DNA of 64,000 bases from Agrobacterium rubi TR3 = NBRC 13261 (GTDB taxonomy: Bacteria; Pseudomonadota; Alphaproteobacteria; Rhizobiales; Rhizobiaceae): contig NZ_BBJU01000017.1 of the NCBI RefSeq assembly GCF_000739935.1, forward strand, positions 1-64,000. Direction: 5' to 3'. A program made the translations under genes and the position numbers. This document shows positions 17,125-26,413 of this stretch, in pieces. Position 1 is the first letter of the stretch; each line of letters starts with the position of its first letter. The notes beneath the pieces were generated by a model. The model searched no databases. It was not told the DNA's origin and saw only the letters and a list, made by a program, of their open reading frames with translations.

Positions 17125-17845
17125 CAATTGTCCCGTTCCGCCCTCGGATACACCGCAAGGCGTTGCGGCGAGGCGGGACCGGCGCTGAGGTTGGGAGGGT
17201 GACGCAAACCTCTCAACCTCGGGGTCGAGCAGCGATCTCCCCGGTGGGACGGAAGAAAGGTAGCGGCGGTTTCGGACCGGCTGTCGCAGCCTTTCCAATG
17301 TCCGGATCGGCCCGGCATGGTCTTAGCCGCACAACACCGTTTCGGGTTTTGTGGGTGAGGTCATGGCGGTCCGGTTCGCCAGCCACCGGGTGTACCGACA
17401 GCTCATCGTCCTCTGGTCGAACGCGACTACGGGGATTGAAGCGAAAGTCAGGCGGTACACAGGAACACGCTGCATCTGCCCCGTACTGTCGATGAGACAG
17501 CGCGGACGGACTGCAAGGGAAACCGCAGCCACCTGCGCTGTGGAACGCTTTTGCGGAGAACGGATCGATGGCTGCGGGCGCTTCGTCAGAATGAAGCGTC
17601 CCATCCTCGAAGGCAGATGTGGCCGAACTGGCAGGCGGCAGCTTCGGCAACGAAGCCGCCGTCACCCGGGTGGGTAAGGGCCGGACCTTGGAAATGTCCG
17701 ACCGTTCCAACGGCAAGGCCCCCTTGCCCTCCGGGATATGCCAGCCGTGGCAAGAGGATCGCTGTTCGGCCAAAAGAGCTGAACGGGGCGCTGCGAGGTG
17801 CCATTCTTAGACTACCCAACGAGGCAACTTACAGCGCCCCGTCCG
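17125..17845 (+). other. Highly self-complementary block, possible large structured RNA
   Basis: About 720 bases with no credible protein frame but many strong stems. Examples: a nested hairpin at 17138-17176 (CCGC-CTCG outside, CCGCAA/TTGCGG inside); GAGGTTG at 17187-17193 with 17214-17220; GTGTACCG at 17390-17397 with 17453-17460; CCGCAGCCA at 17523-17531 with 17569-17577; GCTTCG-GCAA-CGAAGC at 17641-17656, a GNRA loop on the plus strand; GGCAAGG at 17712-17718 with 17722-17728; and CGGGGCGCTG at 17784-17793 with 17832-17841. I could not match it to RNase P RNA, tmRNA, SRP RNA, a group I or II intron core, or a riboswitch. Strand is a guess from the GNRA loop. Confidence 0.45.
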
Positions 17846-18016
17846 AATACCCATGGCCGCGAATGGTTATGGACACTGAGAGAAGGTCAAGCCACGGGCA
17901 GGTGCTGCCGCGTGAACGGCGAAGCTTGTTTGAGCGGTGGCCGGGGTTTTTGATAGTGATTGGACTTGGGAGGGGGGCGGAGGCTGAGTGCTGGGCTGCG
18001 GGCCGCAACACAGCAA

Positions 18017-18135
18017 CCCTCATCCTGAGGTGCCCCGCAGGGCCTCGAAGGACGAGGGTTTCGGGCTTCAAGGCAGGAGTGCGCGGCGGATGCTTCGAGG
18101 CTTTGCCCTTCGGCCAAAGCACCTCAGCATGAGGG
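18017..18135. repeat. Palindromic repeat of the CCTCATCCTGAGG type, unit 1
   Basis: The left end CCTCATCCTGAGGTGC and the right end GCACCTCAGCATGAGG are imperfect inverted repeats; the interior contains GGATGCTTCGAGGCTTTGCC. First of three units in tandem. Confidence 0.8.
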
Positions 18136-18284
18136 CGGTGGGTGAGGTTGCCCTCTCCAATACCGGACCAACGCGGAATGCGACCATGTAGGAGGAATGC
18201 TTGGCGATGATGCAGGCCGCAGGCAGCAACCCTCACCACCATGAGAGCCGAAGGAGGTGCCACGCAAAGGGCACAACAGAGCAA

Positions 18285-18423
18285 CCCTCATCCATCATCC
18301 TGAGCTTGTCGAAGGAGAGGTGCGCCGCAGGGGCCTCGAAGGGCGAGGGTTGCGGGCTTAGTTACAGAATGCGGCGGATGCTTCGAGGCTTTGCCCTTCG
18401 GCCAAAGCACCTCAGCATGAGGG
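18285..18423. repeat. Palindromic repeat of the CCTCATCCTGAGG type, unit 2
   Basis: Same core as unit 1, with a short insertion in the left arm carrying CCTGAGCTTGTCGAAGG. The spacer between units 1 and 2 (CTCTCCAATACCGGACCAAC and onward) recurs after this unit, so the tandem period is about 270-290 bases. Confidence 0.8.
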
Positions 18424-18575
18424 CGGTGGGTGTGGCTTCCCTCTCCAATACCGGACCAACGCGGAATGCGAGCAGGTACGAGGAATGCTTGGCGATGATG
18501 CAGGCCGTAGGCAGCAACCCTCACCATCATGAGATTGCCTAAGAAGTTGCCACGCGAAGGGCCGCAACAGAGCAA

Positions 18576-18692
18576 CCCTCATCCTGAGGTGCCCCGCAGG
18601 GGCCTCGAAGGACGCGGGTTGCGGGCTTGAGGCAGAGTGCGCGGCGGATGCTTCGAGGCTTTGTCCTTCGGCCAAAGCACCTCAGCATGAGG
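18576..18692. repeat. Palindromic repeat of the CCTCATCCTGAGG type, unit 3
   Basis: Third unit with the same arms and interior; the conserved interior word GCGGCGGATGCTTCGAGG begins at 18083, 18371 and 18641 in the three units. The shared spacer is missing after this one. Confidence 0.8.
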
Positions 18693-18708
18693 TTGGTGGG
18701 TGTGGCGG

Positions 18709-18730
18709 CCCTAGCCTCGAGAGGCTAGGG
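18709..18730. repeat. Perfect 10-bp palindrome with 2-base loop
   Basis: CCCTAGCCTC at 18709-18718, GA, then the exact complement at 18721-18730. It lies just after the third tandem repeat unit; function unknown. Confidence 0.6.
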
Positions 18731-18784
18731 TAGCAGGCTGGACATCGGGCGCAACGCAGCAAGCCGAAAGGTCAGTATACGCCG

Positions 18785-18898
18785 CTTACCCCCCTCTGGC
18801 CTGCCAGCCATCTCCCCCACAAGGAGGGAGATCGGCAAGCCGCATGCTCCCCACTCTATCCGCAGCAGCAGAGATGGCCGGCAGGCCAGAGGGGGGTA
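18785..18898. repeat. RIME-like palindromic intergenic repeat, copy C (short)
   Basis: The left arm matches the other copies (CCCCCCTCTGGCCTGCCAGC). The centre is the TCCGCAGCAGCAGAGATGG type of copy B, but the right inner hairpin is missing, so this copy is about 45 bases shorter. Confidence 0.8.
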
Positions 18899-19032
18899 AG
18901 CCACACGCAGTGAGCGCACCGAAACACGCCAAGCCAAAACCGCCCCCACACTGGTAATTCTCTCTCAATTCCGCCATATAAAGGCAAAACCGGGCACGGT
19001 GTGTCCGAAAACACTTATACAGGTTCCATACT

Positions 19033-19935
19033 ATGACAAACACGGTCGAATTCGCGAAGATGAACGGGCTTGGCAACAAGATTCTCGTTGTCGATATGCG
19101 TGGCCGCAAGGACATGGTGACCCCGCAGGCGGCGATTGCGCTGAATGCGGATGCTGAGACCGCTTTCGACCAGATCATGGCCATCCACGATCCGCGCGCG
19201 CACGGCACCGATGCCTATATCGATATCCTCAATTGCGATGGCACCAAGGCGCAGGCCTGCGGCAATGGTACACGCTGCGTGGTGCAGGCGCTGGCATCCG
19301 AGACCGGCAAGAAGACCTTCACCTTCCAGACCGTGGCGGGCATTTTGAACGCCAGCGAACATGAAGACGGCATGATATCCGTCGATATGGGCATGCCGCG
19401 CTTCAACTGGAACGATATTCCGCTGTCCGAAGAATTCCACGATACCAGCCGCATCGAGCTTCAGATCGGGCCGATCGACAACCCCGTGCTGCATTCGCCC
19501 GCCGTCATGTCGATGGGCAATCCGCATGCGGTGTTCTGGGTCAACAGCGACCCGATGGAGTTCGATCTGGAACGCTTCGGCCCGCTGCTGGAAAACCACC
19601 CGATGTTTCCCGAAAAGGCCAATATCACGCTGGCGCAGGTCATCTCCGACAGCAGGTTGCGCACCCGCACCTTCGAGCGCGGCGCTGGCCTGACGCTGGC
19701 CTGCGGTTCCGCCGCCTGTGCCGCTGCCGTCTCCGCCGCCCGCACCGGCAGAACGGGCCGCACCGTCGAGATCGATGTCGCGTCCAGCCCGGTTCGCATT
19801 CCGCTCACCATCGAATGGCGCGACGACAACCATGTCGTCATGACCGGCCCTGCCGAATGGGAATGGGCTGGCACCGTCGATCCCGCCACCGGCACTTGGG
19901 TTCGCGATGCGGCGCCAGAACAGGCGGCCCTATGA
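19033..19935 (+). CDS. dapF: Diaminopimelate epimerase
   Basis: Turns LL- into meso-diaminopimelate for lysine and peptidoglycan. The 300 residues show the two-fold DapF layout with both active-site cysteines: [10 protein letters not shown] near residue 80 and [11 protein letters not shown] near residue 220, plus FAKMNGLGN at the start and SMGNPHAV in the middle. It begins the run dapF-mtaB-ftsY-yciB-DUF2585; its stop overlaps the mtaB start by 4 bases (ATGA). The 2.3 kb upstream is the repeat-rich region. Confidence 0.97.
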   Translation: MTNTVEFAKMNGLGNKILVVDMRGRKDMVTPQAAIALNADAETAFDQIMAIHDPRAHGTDAYIDILNCDGTKAQACGNGTRCVVQALASETGKKTFTFQTVAGILNASEHEDGMISVDMGMPRFNWNDIPLSEEFHDTSRIELQIGPIDNPVLHSPAVMSMGNPHAVFWVNSDPMEFDLERFGPLLENHPMFPEKANITLAQVISDSRLRTRTFERGAGLTLACGSAACAAAVSAARTGRTGRTVEIDVASSPVRIPLTIEWRDDNHVVMTGPAEWEWAGTVDPATGTWVRDAAPEQAAL

Positions 19936-21206
19936 GCGGCGTCGAGGTCATAACCTTCGGCTGCCGCCTCAACACCTACGAATCGGAAGTGATGCGGGCG
20001 GAGGCCGAGAAGGCGGGGCTGAACAATGCAGTGCTGGTCAACACCTGCGCCGTAACAGGTGAAGCGGTGCGTCAGGCGCGTTCCGCCATCCGCCGCGCCC
20101 GCCGGGAAAATCCCCATGCCCGCATCATCGTCACCGGCTGTGCCGCGCAGACGGAAAAGCAGACCTTTGCCGAAATGCCGGAAGTGGATGCCGTGCTGGG
20201 CAATGAGGAAAAGCTGAAAAGCACCTCCTATCGCGCGTTGCCGGACTTTGGCGTATCGGCGGAAGAAAAGCTGCGCGTCAACGATATCATGAGCGTGCGC
20301 GCCACCGCGCCGCAGATGATCAAGCATATAGACGGGCACGTCCGGGCCTTCATTCAGGTGCAGAACGGCTGCGATCACCGCTGCACCTTCTGCGTCATCC
20401 CGTACGGGCGTGGTAATTCCCGCTCCGTGCCCATGGGTGCAGTGGTCGAACAGGCCCGCAAGCTGACGGAAAACGGCTATCGCGAAATCGTGCTGACCGG
20501 CGTCGATGCCACCAGCTACGGTGCCGATCTGCCGGGTGAGCCATCGCTCGGCTATCTCGCCAAGACGCTGCTGAAACAGGTGCCGGATATCCTGCGGCTG
20601 CGGCTCTCCTCCATCGACAGCATCGAAGTCGACAGGCATCTGCTGGACCTTATCGCCGATGAGCCGCGCTTCATGCCGCATCTGCACCTGTCGCTTCAGC
20701 ATGGCGATGACATGATCCTCAAACGCATGAAGCGCCGCCATATGCGTGCCGATGCCATTGCCTTCTGCGACGAGGTCAGACGCTTGCGACCAGAAATCGC
20801 TTTCGGCGCGGATATGATCGCCGGTTTCCCGACGGAAACCGAGGAGATGTTCGAAAACGCCGCGACCCTTGCGGAAGAATGCGGCATCTCCAACCTGCAC
20901 GTTTTCCCTTATAGCCCGCGCCCCGGCACGCCCGCCGCGCGCATGCCGCAACTGGACCGTGGGCTAATCAAGCAGCGGGCGGCACGGCTGCGCCAGCGCG
21001 GCGAAGCGTTGCGGGATGCGCATCTCACCGGCATGGTCGGCACCACGCAGACGATCCTGGTCGAGAATAATGGCTTTGCCCATACCGACAATTTCACCCT
21101 CGTTGCCGCAGGCGATCTTGCACCCCGCACCCTTGCGCAGGTTGTGATAACCGGTCACAACGGAAAATACTTAGACATGCAATGTCTTGCGGCACACGCC
21201 GCGTGA
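19932..21206 (+). CDS. mtaB: tRNA t6A37 methylthiotransferase MtaB
   Basis: A 424-residue radical-SAM methylthiotransferase that makes ms2t6A at position 37 of tRNAs reading ANN codons. It has the UPF0004 domain ([35 protein letters not shown]) with three cluster cysteines, and the radical-SAM motif CDHRCTFC followed by PYGRGNSRS. The lack of a PTH-type Q motif and the CAVTGEA word favour MtaB over MiaB or RimO. The start is set by the ATGA overlap with dapF. Confidence 0.93.
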   Translation: MSGVEVITFGCRLNTYESEVMRAEAEKAGLNNAVLVNTCAVTGEAVRQARSAIRRARRENPHARIIVTGCAAQTEKQTFAEMPEVDAVLGNEEKLKSTSYRALPDFGVSAEEKLRVNDIMSVRATAPQMIKHIDGHVRAFIQVQNGCDHRCTFCVIPYGRGNSRSVPMGAVVEQARKLTENGYREIVLTGVDATSYGADLPGEPSLGYLAKTLLKQVPDILRLRLSSIDSIEVDRHLLDLIADEPRFMPHLHLSLQHGDDMILKRMKRRHMRADAIAFCDEVRRLRPEIAFGADMIAGFPTETEEMFENAATLAEECGISNLHVFPYSPRPGTPAARMPQLDRGLIKQRAARLRQRGEALRDAHLTGMVGTTQTILVENNGFAHTDNFTLVAAGDLAPRTLAQVVITGHNGKYLDMQCLAAHAA

Positions 21207-21226
21207 CTTAGAGATACGGAACAATC

Positions 21227-22675
21227 ATGGCCCTCGGCTTCATCAAAAAAGTGTTTTCGTTCGGCAAGGAACAGCCGGAAGCAGACAAGCCGAAAAGCGA
21301 CGCCGCGCCGGAACAGACTGGCGCAAACGCCTCTTTCGATGCGGTCCTGAGCGAAGCCGAGGCGCACGCGCCGCTCGCCCATGATCCGGTCTCAGACGTC
21401 GAGATGGAAACCGCAGGCGGCCCCGCTCCCGATACGCTGAAAGATGCGGCCGACCTTTCCGAAGATGAAGAGGACGCACCCCTTCTCCCCGGCACCGAGC
21501 AGGTCGGCGATATCGGCATGGTGCCGCTATCGCTGTTGCAGGCTGAAGCTGAGGCCGGCGAAGAGCCAGCGCCACCCCTTGAGGACGCGATAGCGACAGA
21601 CGCGCCACTTGACGAAGCAGCAATGGATAAGCTGCTTGAGGAAGCGGAAGAAGCCACGGTCTCGCAAGCTTCCGATGCACCATCCGCACCAACGGCGCTC
21701 CCGAAAGGGTTTTCGTTACCAAGCGAGCGTGTGGTGCTGGTCGAAGCGGAACCGGAACAGAAACTCTCCTGGTTCCAGCGCCTGCGCGCCGGTCTCTCGC
21801 GCACCTCGTCGCAACTGACCAGCCAGATTTCGGCCCTCTTCACCAAGCGCAAGCTGGATGAAGACACGCTGGATGAGCTGGAAGATTTGCTGATCCAGTC
21901 CGATCTGGGCGTGGAAACTGCGATGCGCATCACCGGCGCTTTGTCATCGGAGCGCTACGGCAAGGATGTCAGCGGCGAAGACGTGGCCCGCATCATGGCC
22001 GGTGAAATCACCAAGGTTCTCTCACCGGTCGCCAAGCCGCTGGAACTCGATCTGTCGCACAAGCCGCATGTCATCCTCGTCGTCGGCGTCAACGGCACCG
22101 GCAAGACGACGACCATCGGCAAGCTGGCGGCAAAGCTGTCCGGCTCCGGCCTCAAGGTCATGCTGGCGGCAGGCGATACGTTCCGCGCCGCTGCCATCGA
22201 ACAGCTGAAGATTTGGGCGGATCGCACCGGTTCGGAATTCATTGGCACCAAGCTGGGTGCGGATGCGGCAGGGCTTGCCTATGATGCGTTCGAGCAGGCG
22301 CGCACGAAGAAATGCGACGTGCTGATCATCGATACGGCTGGCCGTTTGCAAAACAAGACCGAGCTGATGGACGAGCTTGAAAAGATCGTGCGTGTGCTGG
22401 GCAAGCTCGATCCCGATGCGCCGCACACCGTCTTGCAGACGCTGGACGCGACGACGGGCCAGAATGCCCTGAACCAAGTGGAGATTTTCCGCAATGTCGC
22501 AGGCGTGTCCGGCCTGATTATGACAAAATTGGATGGCACGGCCCGCGGTGGTATCCTCGTTGCCATCGCTGCCAAACACAAGCTGCCGGTCTATTTCATC
22601 GGCGTTGGCGAAGGCGTTGATGATCTGGAGCCATTCGAGGCGGAAGATTTCGCCAAAGCGATTGCGGGAGTGTGA
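21227..22675 (+). CDS. ftsY: SRP receptor GTPase FtsY
   Basis: FtsY docks the SRP-ribosome complex on the membrane. The 482 residues start with a short basic/hydrophobic membrane-targeting end ([13 protein letters not shown]), then about 170 acidic low-complexity residues (the A domain), then the NG domain: [51 protein letters not shown] and the closing [12 protein letters not shown]. It follows mtaB by 20 bases and overlaps the GTG start of yciB. Partner of Ffh, encoded at 13.8-15.3 kb. Confidence 0.97.
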   Translation: MALGFIKKVFSFGKEQPEADKPKSDAAPEQTGANASFDAVLSEAEAHAPLAHDPVSDVEMETAGGPAPDTLKDAADLSEDEEDAPLLPGTEQVGDIGMVPLSLLQAEAEAGEEPAPPLEDAIATDAPLDEAAMDKLLEEAEEATVSQASDAPSAPTALPKGFSLPSERVVLVEAEPEQKLSWFQRLRAGLSRTSSQLTSQISALFTKRKLDEDTLDELEDLLIQSDLGVETAMRITGALSSERYGKDVSGEDVARIMAGEITKVLSPVAKPLELDLSHKPHVILVVGVNGTGKTTTIGKLAAKLSGSGLKVMLAAGDTFRAAAIEQLKIWADRTGSEFIGTKLGADAAGLAYDAFEQARTKKCDVLIIDTAGRLQNKTELMDELEKIVRVLGKLDPDAPHTVLQTLDATTGQNALNQVEIFRNVAGVSGLIMTKLDGTARGGILVAIAAKHKLPVYFIGVGEGVDDLEPFEAEDFAKAIAGV

Positions 22676-23328
22676 GTATGGACGTGGAAAGCAATCAGCG
22701 CGAAAGCGAAAAAATGGTCCGCGAGATCAGCCCGCTGCTGAAATTCGTGCTGGAGCTCGGGCCGCTGGTCGTGTTCTTCTTCGCCAATTCACGCGGCGAG
22801 TGGCTGGCAAAGACATTTCCCGTTCTGACCGAATTCGGCGGCCCGATCTTCATCGCCACCGGCCTGTTCATGATCGCGACGATACTGGCTTTGACCGTCT
22901 CGTGGATTTTGACCCGCACCCTGCCGATGATGCCGTTGATCTCCGGCATCGTCGTGCTCGTCTTCGGCGCGCTGACGCTGTATCTCCAGAACGATACCTT
23001 CATCAAGATGAAGCCGACCATCGTCAATACTCTCTTCGGCGTGATCCTGCTGGGTGGCCTGCTGTTCGGTCAATCGCTTCTCGGCTACGTCTTCAACTCG
23101 GCCTTCAAGCTCAACGACGAAGGCTGGCGCAAGCTGACATTCCGCTGGGGCTTCTTCTTCCTGTTCCTCGCCGTCCTCAACGAAGTCGTCTGGCGCGGCT
23201 TTTCGACCGATACCTGGGTCGCCTTCAAGGTCTGGGGCACTATGCCGATCACCGTCATCTTCACCATGGCCCAGATGCCGCTCATCATGCGCCACTCCAT
23301 AGAGCCGCTGACGAAAGACAAGAAATGA
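22672..23328 (+). CDS. yciB: YciB/IspZ-family inner-membrane septation protein
   Basis: A 218-residue protein with five or six membrane helices, of the YciB (IspZ, septation protein A) family linked to cell-envelope integrity and division. Motifs: [53 protein letters not shown]. The start is either GTG at 22672, overlapping the ftsY stop (GTGA), or ATG at 22678, two codons later. Its stop overlaps the next start by 4 bases, so the chain is likely one operon. Confidence 0.93.
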   Translation: MSMDVESNQRESEKMVREISPLLKFVLELGPLVVFFFANSRGEWLAKTFPVLTEFGGPIFIATGLFMIATILALTVSWILTRTLPMMPLISGIVVLVFGALTLYLQNDTFIKMKPTIVNTLFGVILLGGLLFGQSLLGYVFNSAFKLNDEGWRKLTFRWGFFFLFLAVLNEVVWRGFSTDTWVAFKVWGTMPITVIFTMAQMPLIMRHSIEPLTKDKK

Positions 23329-23921
23329 CCCTTGGTGAAATGTCTGCGTCGCGTTCGTCTTCCTACAAATGGTTCGGTGTCGCGGCGGCTTTGCTCGTCG
23401 CGCAAATCGTCATTCTGTATTTCATGGGACGCGTGCCCATCTGCGAATGCGGCTATGTCAAGCTGTTCGAACCGGGCGTGAACACGCCGGGCAATTCCCA
23501 GCATCTGGCCGACTGGTACACGCCATCGCACATCATCCACGGCTTCCTGTTCTACGGTCTGGCATGGCTGCTGTTTCGCAAGCAAACGATCGGAATGCGC
23601 CTGTCATTCGCGGTTCTGATCGAGGCTGCGTGGGAACTGCTCGAAAATTCGCCCATCATCATCGATCGCTACCGCACCGCCACCATGGCACTCGGTTATA
23701 GCGGCGACAGCATCTTGAATTCGGCGATGGACACTGTGTTCATGGTGGTCGGCTTCTTCTTCGCCGCCCGCGTTCCGATCTGGTTGACCATTCTCATCGC
23801 CATCGTCTTCGAGATTTTCACCGGCTGGCTGATCCGCGATAATCTGACGCTGAATGTGCTGATGCTGGTCGCTCCGATCGATGCCATCAAGGAATGGCAG
23901 AACGCCCTTCCAGCCTCGTGA
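23325..23921 (+). CDS. DUF2585 (UPF0314) membrane protein
   Basis: A 198-residue protein with about four or five helices, matching the UPF0314/DUF2585 family confined to alphaproteobacteria: [70 protein letters not shown]. No function is known for the family. It overlaps yciB by 4 bases (ATGA) and ends the run. Its context suggests an envelope role but nothing more can be said. Confidence 0.9.
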   Translation: MTLGEMSASRSSSYKWFGVAAALLVAQIVILYFMGRVPICECGYVKLFEPGVNTPGNSQHLADWYTPSHIIHGFLFYGLAWLLFRKQTIGMRLSFAVLIEAAWELLENSPIIIDRYRTATMALGYSGDSILNSAMDTVFMVVGFFFAARVPIWLTILIAIVFEIFTGWLIRDNLTLNVLMLVAPIDAIKEWQNALPAS

Positions 23922-23936
23922 AAATCAGCCTCAGGC

Positions 23937-24539
23937 TCAGTCGCCTGCGATAGCTCTTTCGATCGCCGGTATGATGTCGCGCTCATAGGTCGCAGCGTCG
24001 ATCGGGCCGACCTTCTTATAGACGATGGTGCCGTCCTTGCCGACCAGATACGTCTCGGGAATGCCATAGACACCCCAGTCGATGGCGGCCTTGCCGTTCG
24101 GATCGATGCCGATGGCGTCGTAGGGATTGCCGAGTTCCCCCAGGAACTTCAGGGCGTTTTCGGACTTGTCCTTGTAATTGATGCCGACGACATTCAGCCG
24201 TTCGTCCTTCGACATTTCCTTCAGCATCGGATGTTCCTGCCGACACGGCACGCACCACGACGCAAAGACATTGACGAGCGTCACCTTGCCTTTGATGGCA
24301 GCATCGGTGAGGGCCGGAAGGCCCGAGCCCTCCAAGGGCGGCAGTGCCAGCGATGGCGCCTTGGTATTGATCAGGGCAGACGGAATAGCGCTGACATCGA
24401 GACCGTTGACGTCCTGCTCGTACAGCATCTTGGCGGCAATAGCGGCAAAACCGGCGAAGGCCAATAACGGCAAAAGCGCCAGAATATAACGTGACTTCCC
24501 CCCCGAAGGAGTTGGCGCGCTTCGGATATCTTTCGTCAT
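23937..24539 (-). CDS. ccmG: Cytochrome c maturation thiol:disulfide reductase CcmG (DsbE)
   Basis: CcmG keeps apocytochrome cysteines reduced before haem attachment in the periplasm. The 200-residue protein has a membrane anchor (RYILALLPLLAFAGFAA, residues 17-33), then a thioredoxin fold with the active site WCVPC at residues 95-99 and VYGIPETYLVGKDG with the cis-Pro. It is the last gene of the ccm set and its start overlaps the ccmD stop by 4 bases. Confidence 0.95.
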   Translation of the reverse strand: MTKDIRSAPTPSGGKSRYILALLPLLAFAGFAAIAAKMLYEQDVNGLDVSAIPSALINTKAPSLALPPLEGSGLPALTDAAIKGKVTLVNVFASWCVPCRQEHPMLKEMSKDERLNVVGINYKDKSENALKFLGELGNPYDAIGIDPNGKAAIDWGVYGIPETYLVGKDGTIVYKKVGPIDAATYERDIIPAIERAIAGD

Positions 24540-24712
24540 GGTGTCGGTTGCTCCACGAGCGCAGCGCGGGCGCGGCGGCGAAAGCCGGCGGCTTCAAGCT
24601 GCGCCATTTCGCGTTTGCGGGCGCGCCCGTCCATGACGATCCAACCAATGAGAAGGGCAACGATCAGCCCGGTCAAACCATAGGACATGCCGATATAAAA
24701 TGCGTGGCTCAT
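24536..24712 (-). CDS. ccmD: Haem exporter accessory protein CcmD
   Basis: A 58-residue single-helix protein that stabilises the CcmABC-CcmE complex. Reads MSHAFYIGMSYGLTGLIVAL and onward, with one membrane helix followed by a basic tail (DGRARKREMAQLEAAGFRRR), the pattern of CcmD. Its ATG overlaps the ccmC stop by 4 bases and its stop overlaps the ccmG start by 4. Short enough to be missed by ordinary ORF calling. Confidence 0.92.
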   Translation of the reverse strand: MSHAFYIGMSYGLTGLIVALLIGWIVMDGRARKREMAQLEAAGFRRRARAALVEQPTP

Positions 24713-25479
24713 GGCTTGGCACTCTCTCGACTTGCCATACGCGCAGCCAGTCGGCGCTGGACAGATATGCGTCTGCGCCAGATTTCATTGCGCATGGCGG
24801 CAAGGTGCAAGGTGAAGAACAGCAAGGTAAAGCCAACGGCCATGGTCAGCAGCGGCCACAGAAATTCCGGCGCGATGGCCGGACCGCTCAGGCGTAGAAC
24901 GCTGGCGGGCTGGTGCAGCGTGTTCCACCACTCCACCGAAAACTTGATGATCGGAATATTGACGAAACCCACCAGGATGAGCACTGCGCTGACGCGGGCC
25001 GCTTTGGACGGGTCATCCATGGCCTTGTTGAAGGCGATGAGGCCGAGATACATCAGAAACAGGATGAAGACCGATGTCAGCCGCGCATCCCACACCCACC
25101 ATGTGCCCCACATGGGCTTGCCCCATAGCGAGCCTGTGACGAGCGCAATCAGCGTGAAGGCAGCACCGATGGGGGTCGCGGATTTATGCGCAACATCCGC
25201 CAAAGGGTGCCGCCAGACCAGCGTGCCAATCGCCGCCACAGCCATGACGGTATAACACATCATCGCCAGCCAAGCGGCGGGCACATGCACATACATGATG
25301 CGTACCGTGTTGCCTTGCTGGTAATCGCTATCGGTGGTGAAAGCCATATAAAGGCCCGCCGCCAGACAGAGCGCGGACAGCGCCGCCAGCCATGGCAGAA
25401 TGCGAGAAGCCAATGCCAAAAACCGGGTCGGGTTGGCAAGGTCGCTGAACTTGGTAATGGCAAGGCTCGTATCGCTCAT
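24709..25479 (-). CDS. ccmC: Haem exporter CcmC
   Basis: CcmC presents haem to the chaperone CcmE on the periplasmic side. The 256 residues form six helices with the tryptophan-rich haem motif MWGTWWVWDARLT and flanking histidines (in YVHVPAAWLA and VWRHPLADV). It lies 45 bases after ccmB and overlaps ccmD by 4. Confidence 0.96.
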   Translation of the reverse strand: MSDTSLAITKFSDLANPTRFLALASRILPWLAALSALCLAAGLYMAFTTDSDYQQGNTVRIMYVHVPAAWLAMMCYTVMAVAAIGTLVWRHPLADVAHKSATPIGAAFTLIALVTGSLWGKPMWGTWWVWDARLTSVFILFLMYLGLIAFNKAMDDPSKAARVSAVLILVGFVNIPIIKFSVEWWNTLHQPASVLRLSGPAIAPEFLWPLLTMAVGFTLLFFTLHLAAMRNEIWRRRISVQRRLAARMASRESAKP

Positions 25480-25524
25480 GGCGTCTTTCTACAATGAGAC
25501 TGAGATTGCGGCAATTGATCCTTA

Positions 25525-26184
25525 TCAATCCACGGAACTGCGCAATGCCAAAGCGGCAAAGAACGGACCCACGACCGATGAAAAAAGCGTGATCGCGATG
25601 AGGATCAGGAATGGCGGCATGAAAGGCGCGGGGTCCTGAATGGCGGCGTACGAGGCGCTGACGCCGAAAATCAGGACGGGAATGCACAACGGCAGCACTA
25701 GGATCGATACCAGCAACCCACCACGCGGAAGCGCCACCGCGACTGCTGCTCCGACTGCGCCGATGAAAGTCAGCGCGGGTGATCCGACCAGCAAGGTCAG
25801 CATGACGGCACCGATGGCCACCTCGCTCATATTCATGAAGAGGCCTAGCAATGGCGATGCGATGACTAGCGGCAGGCTGGTGGCGGTCCAGTGTGCCAGG
25901 CATTTGACCAGAACGGTGAGAACGAGCGGGTTCTCTTGCATGAGGATGAGATCGAGCGATCCGTCATCCCGTTCGGCCTGAAACAGGCGGTCGAGGCCGA
26001 GGAGAGCGGCAAGCAATGCGCCGATCCAGACGATCGCCGGGCCGATGCGCGACAGCAGATTGAGGTCGGGGCCGACGCCGAAGGGAATGACGGCAACGAC
26101 GGTCATGAAGAACAGAACACCGATGAGTGCGCCGCCGCCTGCGCGGATGGAGAGTTTGAGGTCCCGGAGGAAGAGGGCGGTCAT
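25525..26184 (-). CDS. ccmB: Haem exporter membrane subunit CcmB
   Basis: The permease partner of CcmA in the ABC complex that releases holo-CcmE. The 219 residues give six helices with the family segment LDLILMQENPLVLTVLVKCLAHW and FQAERDDGSLD. In most bacteria ccmA and ccmB overlap or nearly touch; here 229 bases including a RIME-like repeat lie between them. Confidence 0.95.
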   Translation of the reverse strand: MTALFLRDLKLSIRAGGGALIGVLFFMTVVAVIPFGVGPDLNLLSRIGPAIVWIGALLAALLGLDRLFQAERDDGSLDLILMQENPLVLTVLVKCLAHWTATSLPLVIASPLLGLFMNMSEVAIGAVMLTLLVGSPALTFIGAVGAAVAVALPRGGLLVSILVLPLCIPVLIFGVSASYAAIQDPAPFMPPFLILIAITLFSSVVGPFFAALALRSSVD

Positions 26185-26239
26185 GAGGTGCCGCTTTCGT
26201 GGAATGTTGTGCAGATGATTTGGCGTTTGCGGGCGTGGC

Positions 26240-26400
26240 TACCCCCCTCTGCCCTGCCGGGCATCTCCCCCACAAGGAGGGAGATCGGCTGGGCGTTCTG
26301 ACGCAACTTCACTCTCGACGCGAGAGATGGCCGAAAGGTCGCCGCGAGTCGATCTCCCCACCTGTGGGGGAGATGCCCGGCAGGGCAGAGGGGGGTAGCC
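26240..26400. repeat. RIME-like palindromic intergenic repeat, copy D, inside the ccm operon
   Basis: Arms ACCCCCCTCTGCCCTGCCGG on the left and the complement on the right, with inner CTCCCCCACAAGG hairpins. The centre (GACGCGAGAGATGGCCGAAA) matches the reverse complement of the centre of copy A. It lies between ccmA and ccmB. Confidence 0.85.
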
Positions 26401-26413
26401 GCATACTCGACAA

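Noticed and set aside
17213-17773. 186-codon minus-strand frame in the repeat-rich region
   Set aside because: Unusual composition (Pro, His, Cys, Ser, Arg), overlaps strong hairpins and has no ribosome-binding site or domain.
17125-17845. RNase P RNA, tmRNA or group II intron as identity of the structured block
   Set aside because: I could not find the RNase P core (GAAAGTCCGGGC and ACAGAA words), a tmRNA tag frame such as ANDNYAEARLAA, or a group II domain V with its GAAA loop.
18017-18692. CRISPR array
   Set aside because: Only three units of about 120 bases that are themselves palindromic, with nearly identical spacers; no cas genes nearby.
19461-20951. 496-codon open frame antisense to dapF and mtaB
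   Set aside because: Both plus-strand genes have complete catalytic motifs; the antisense frame starts and ends inside them without signals.
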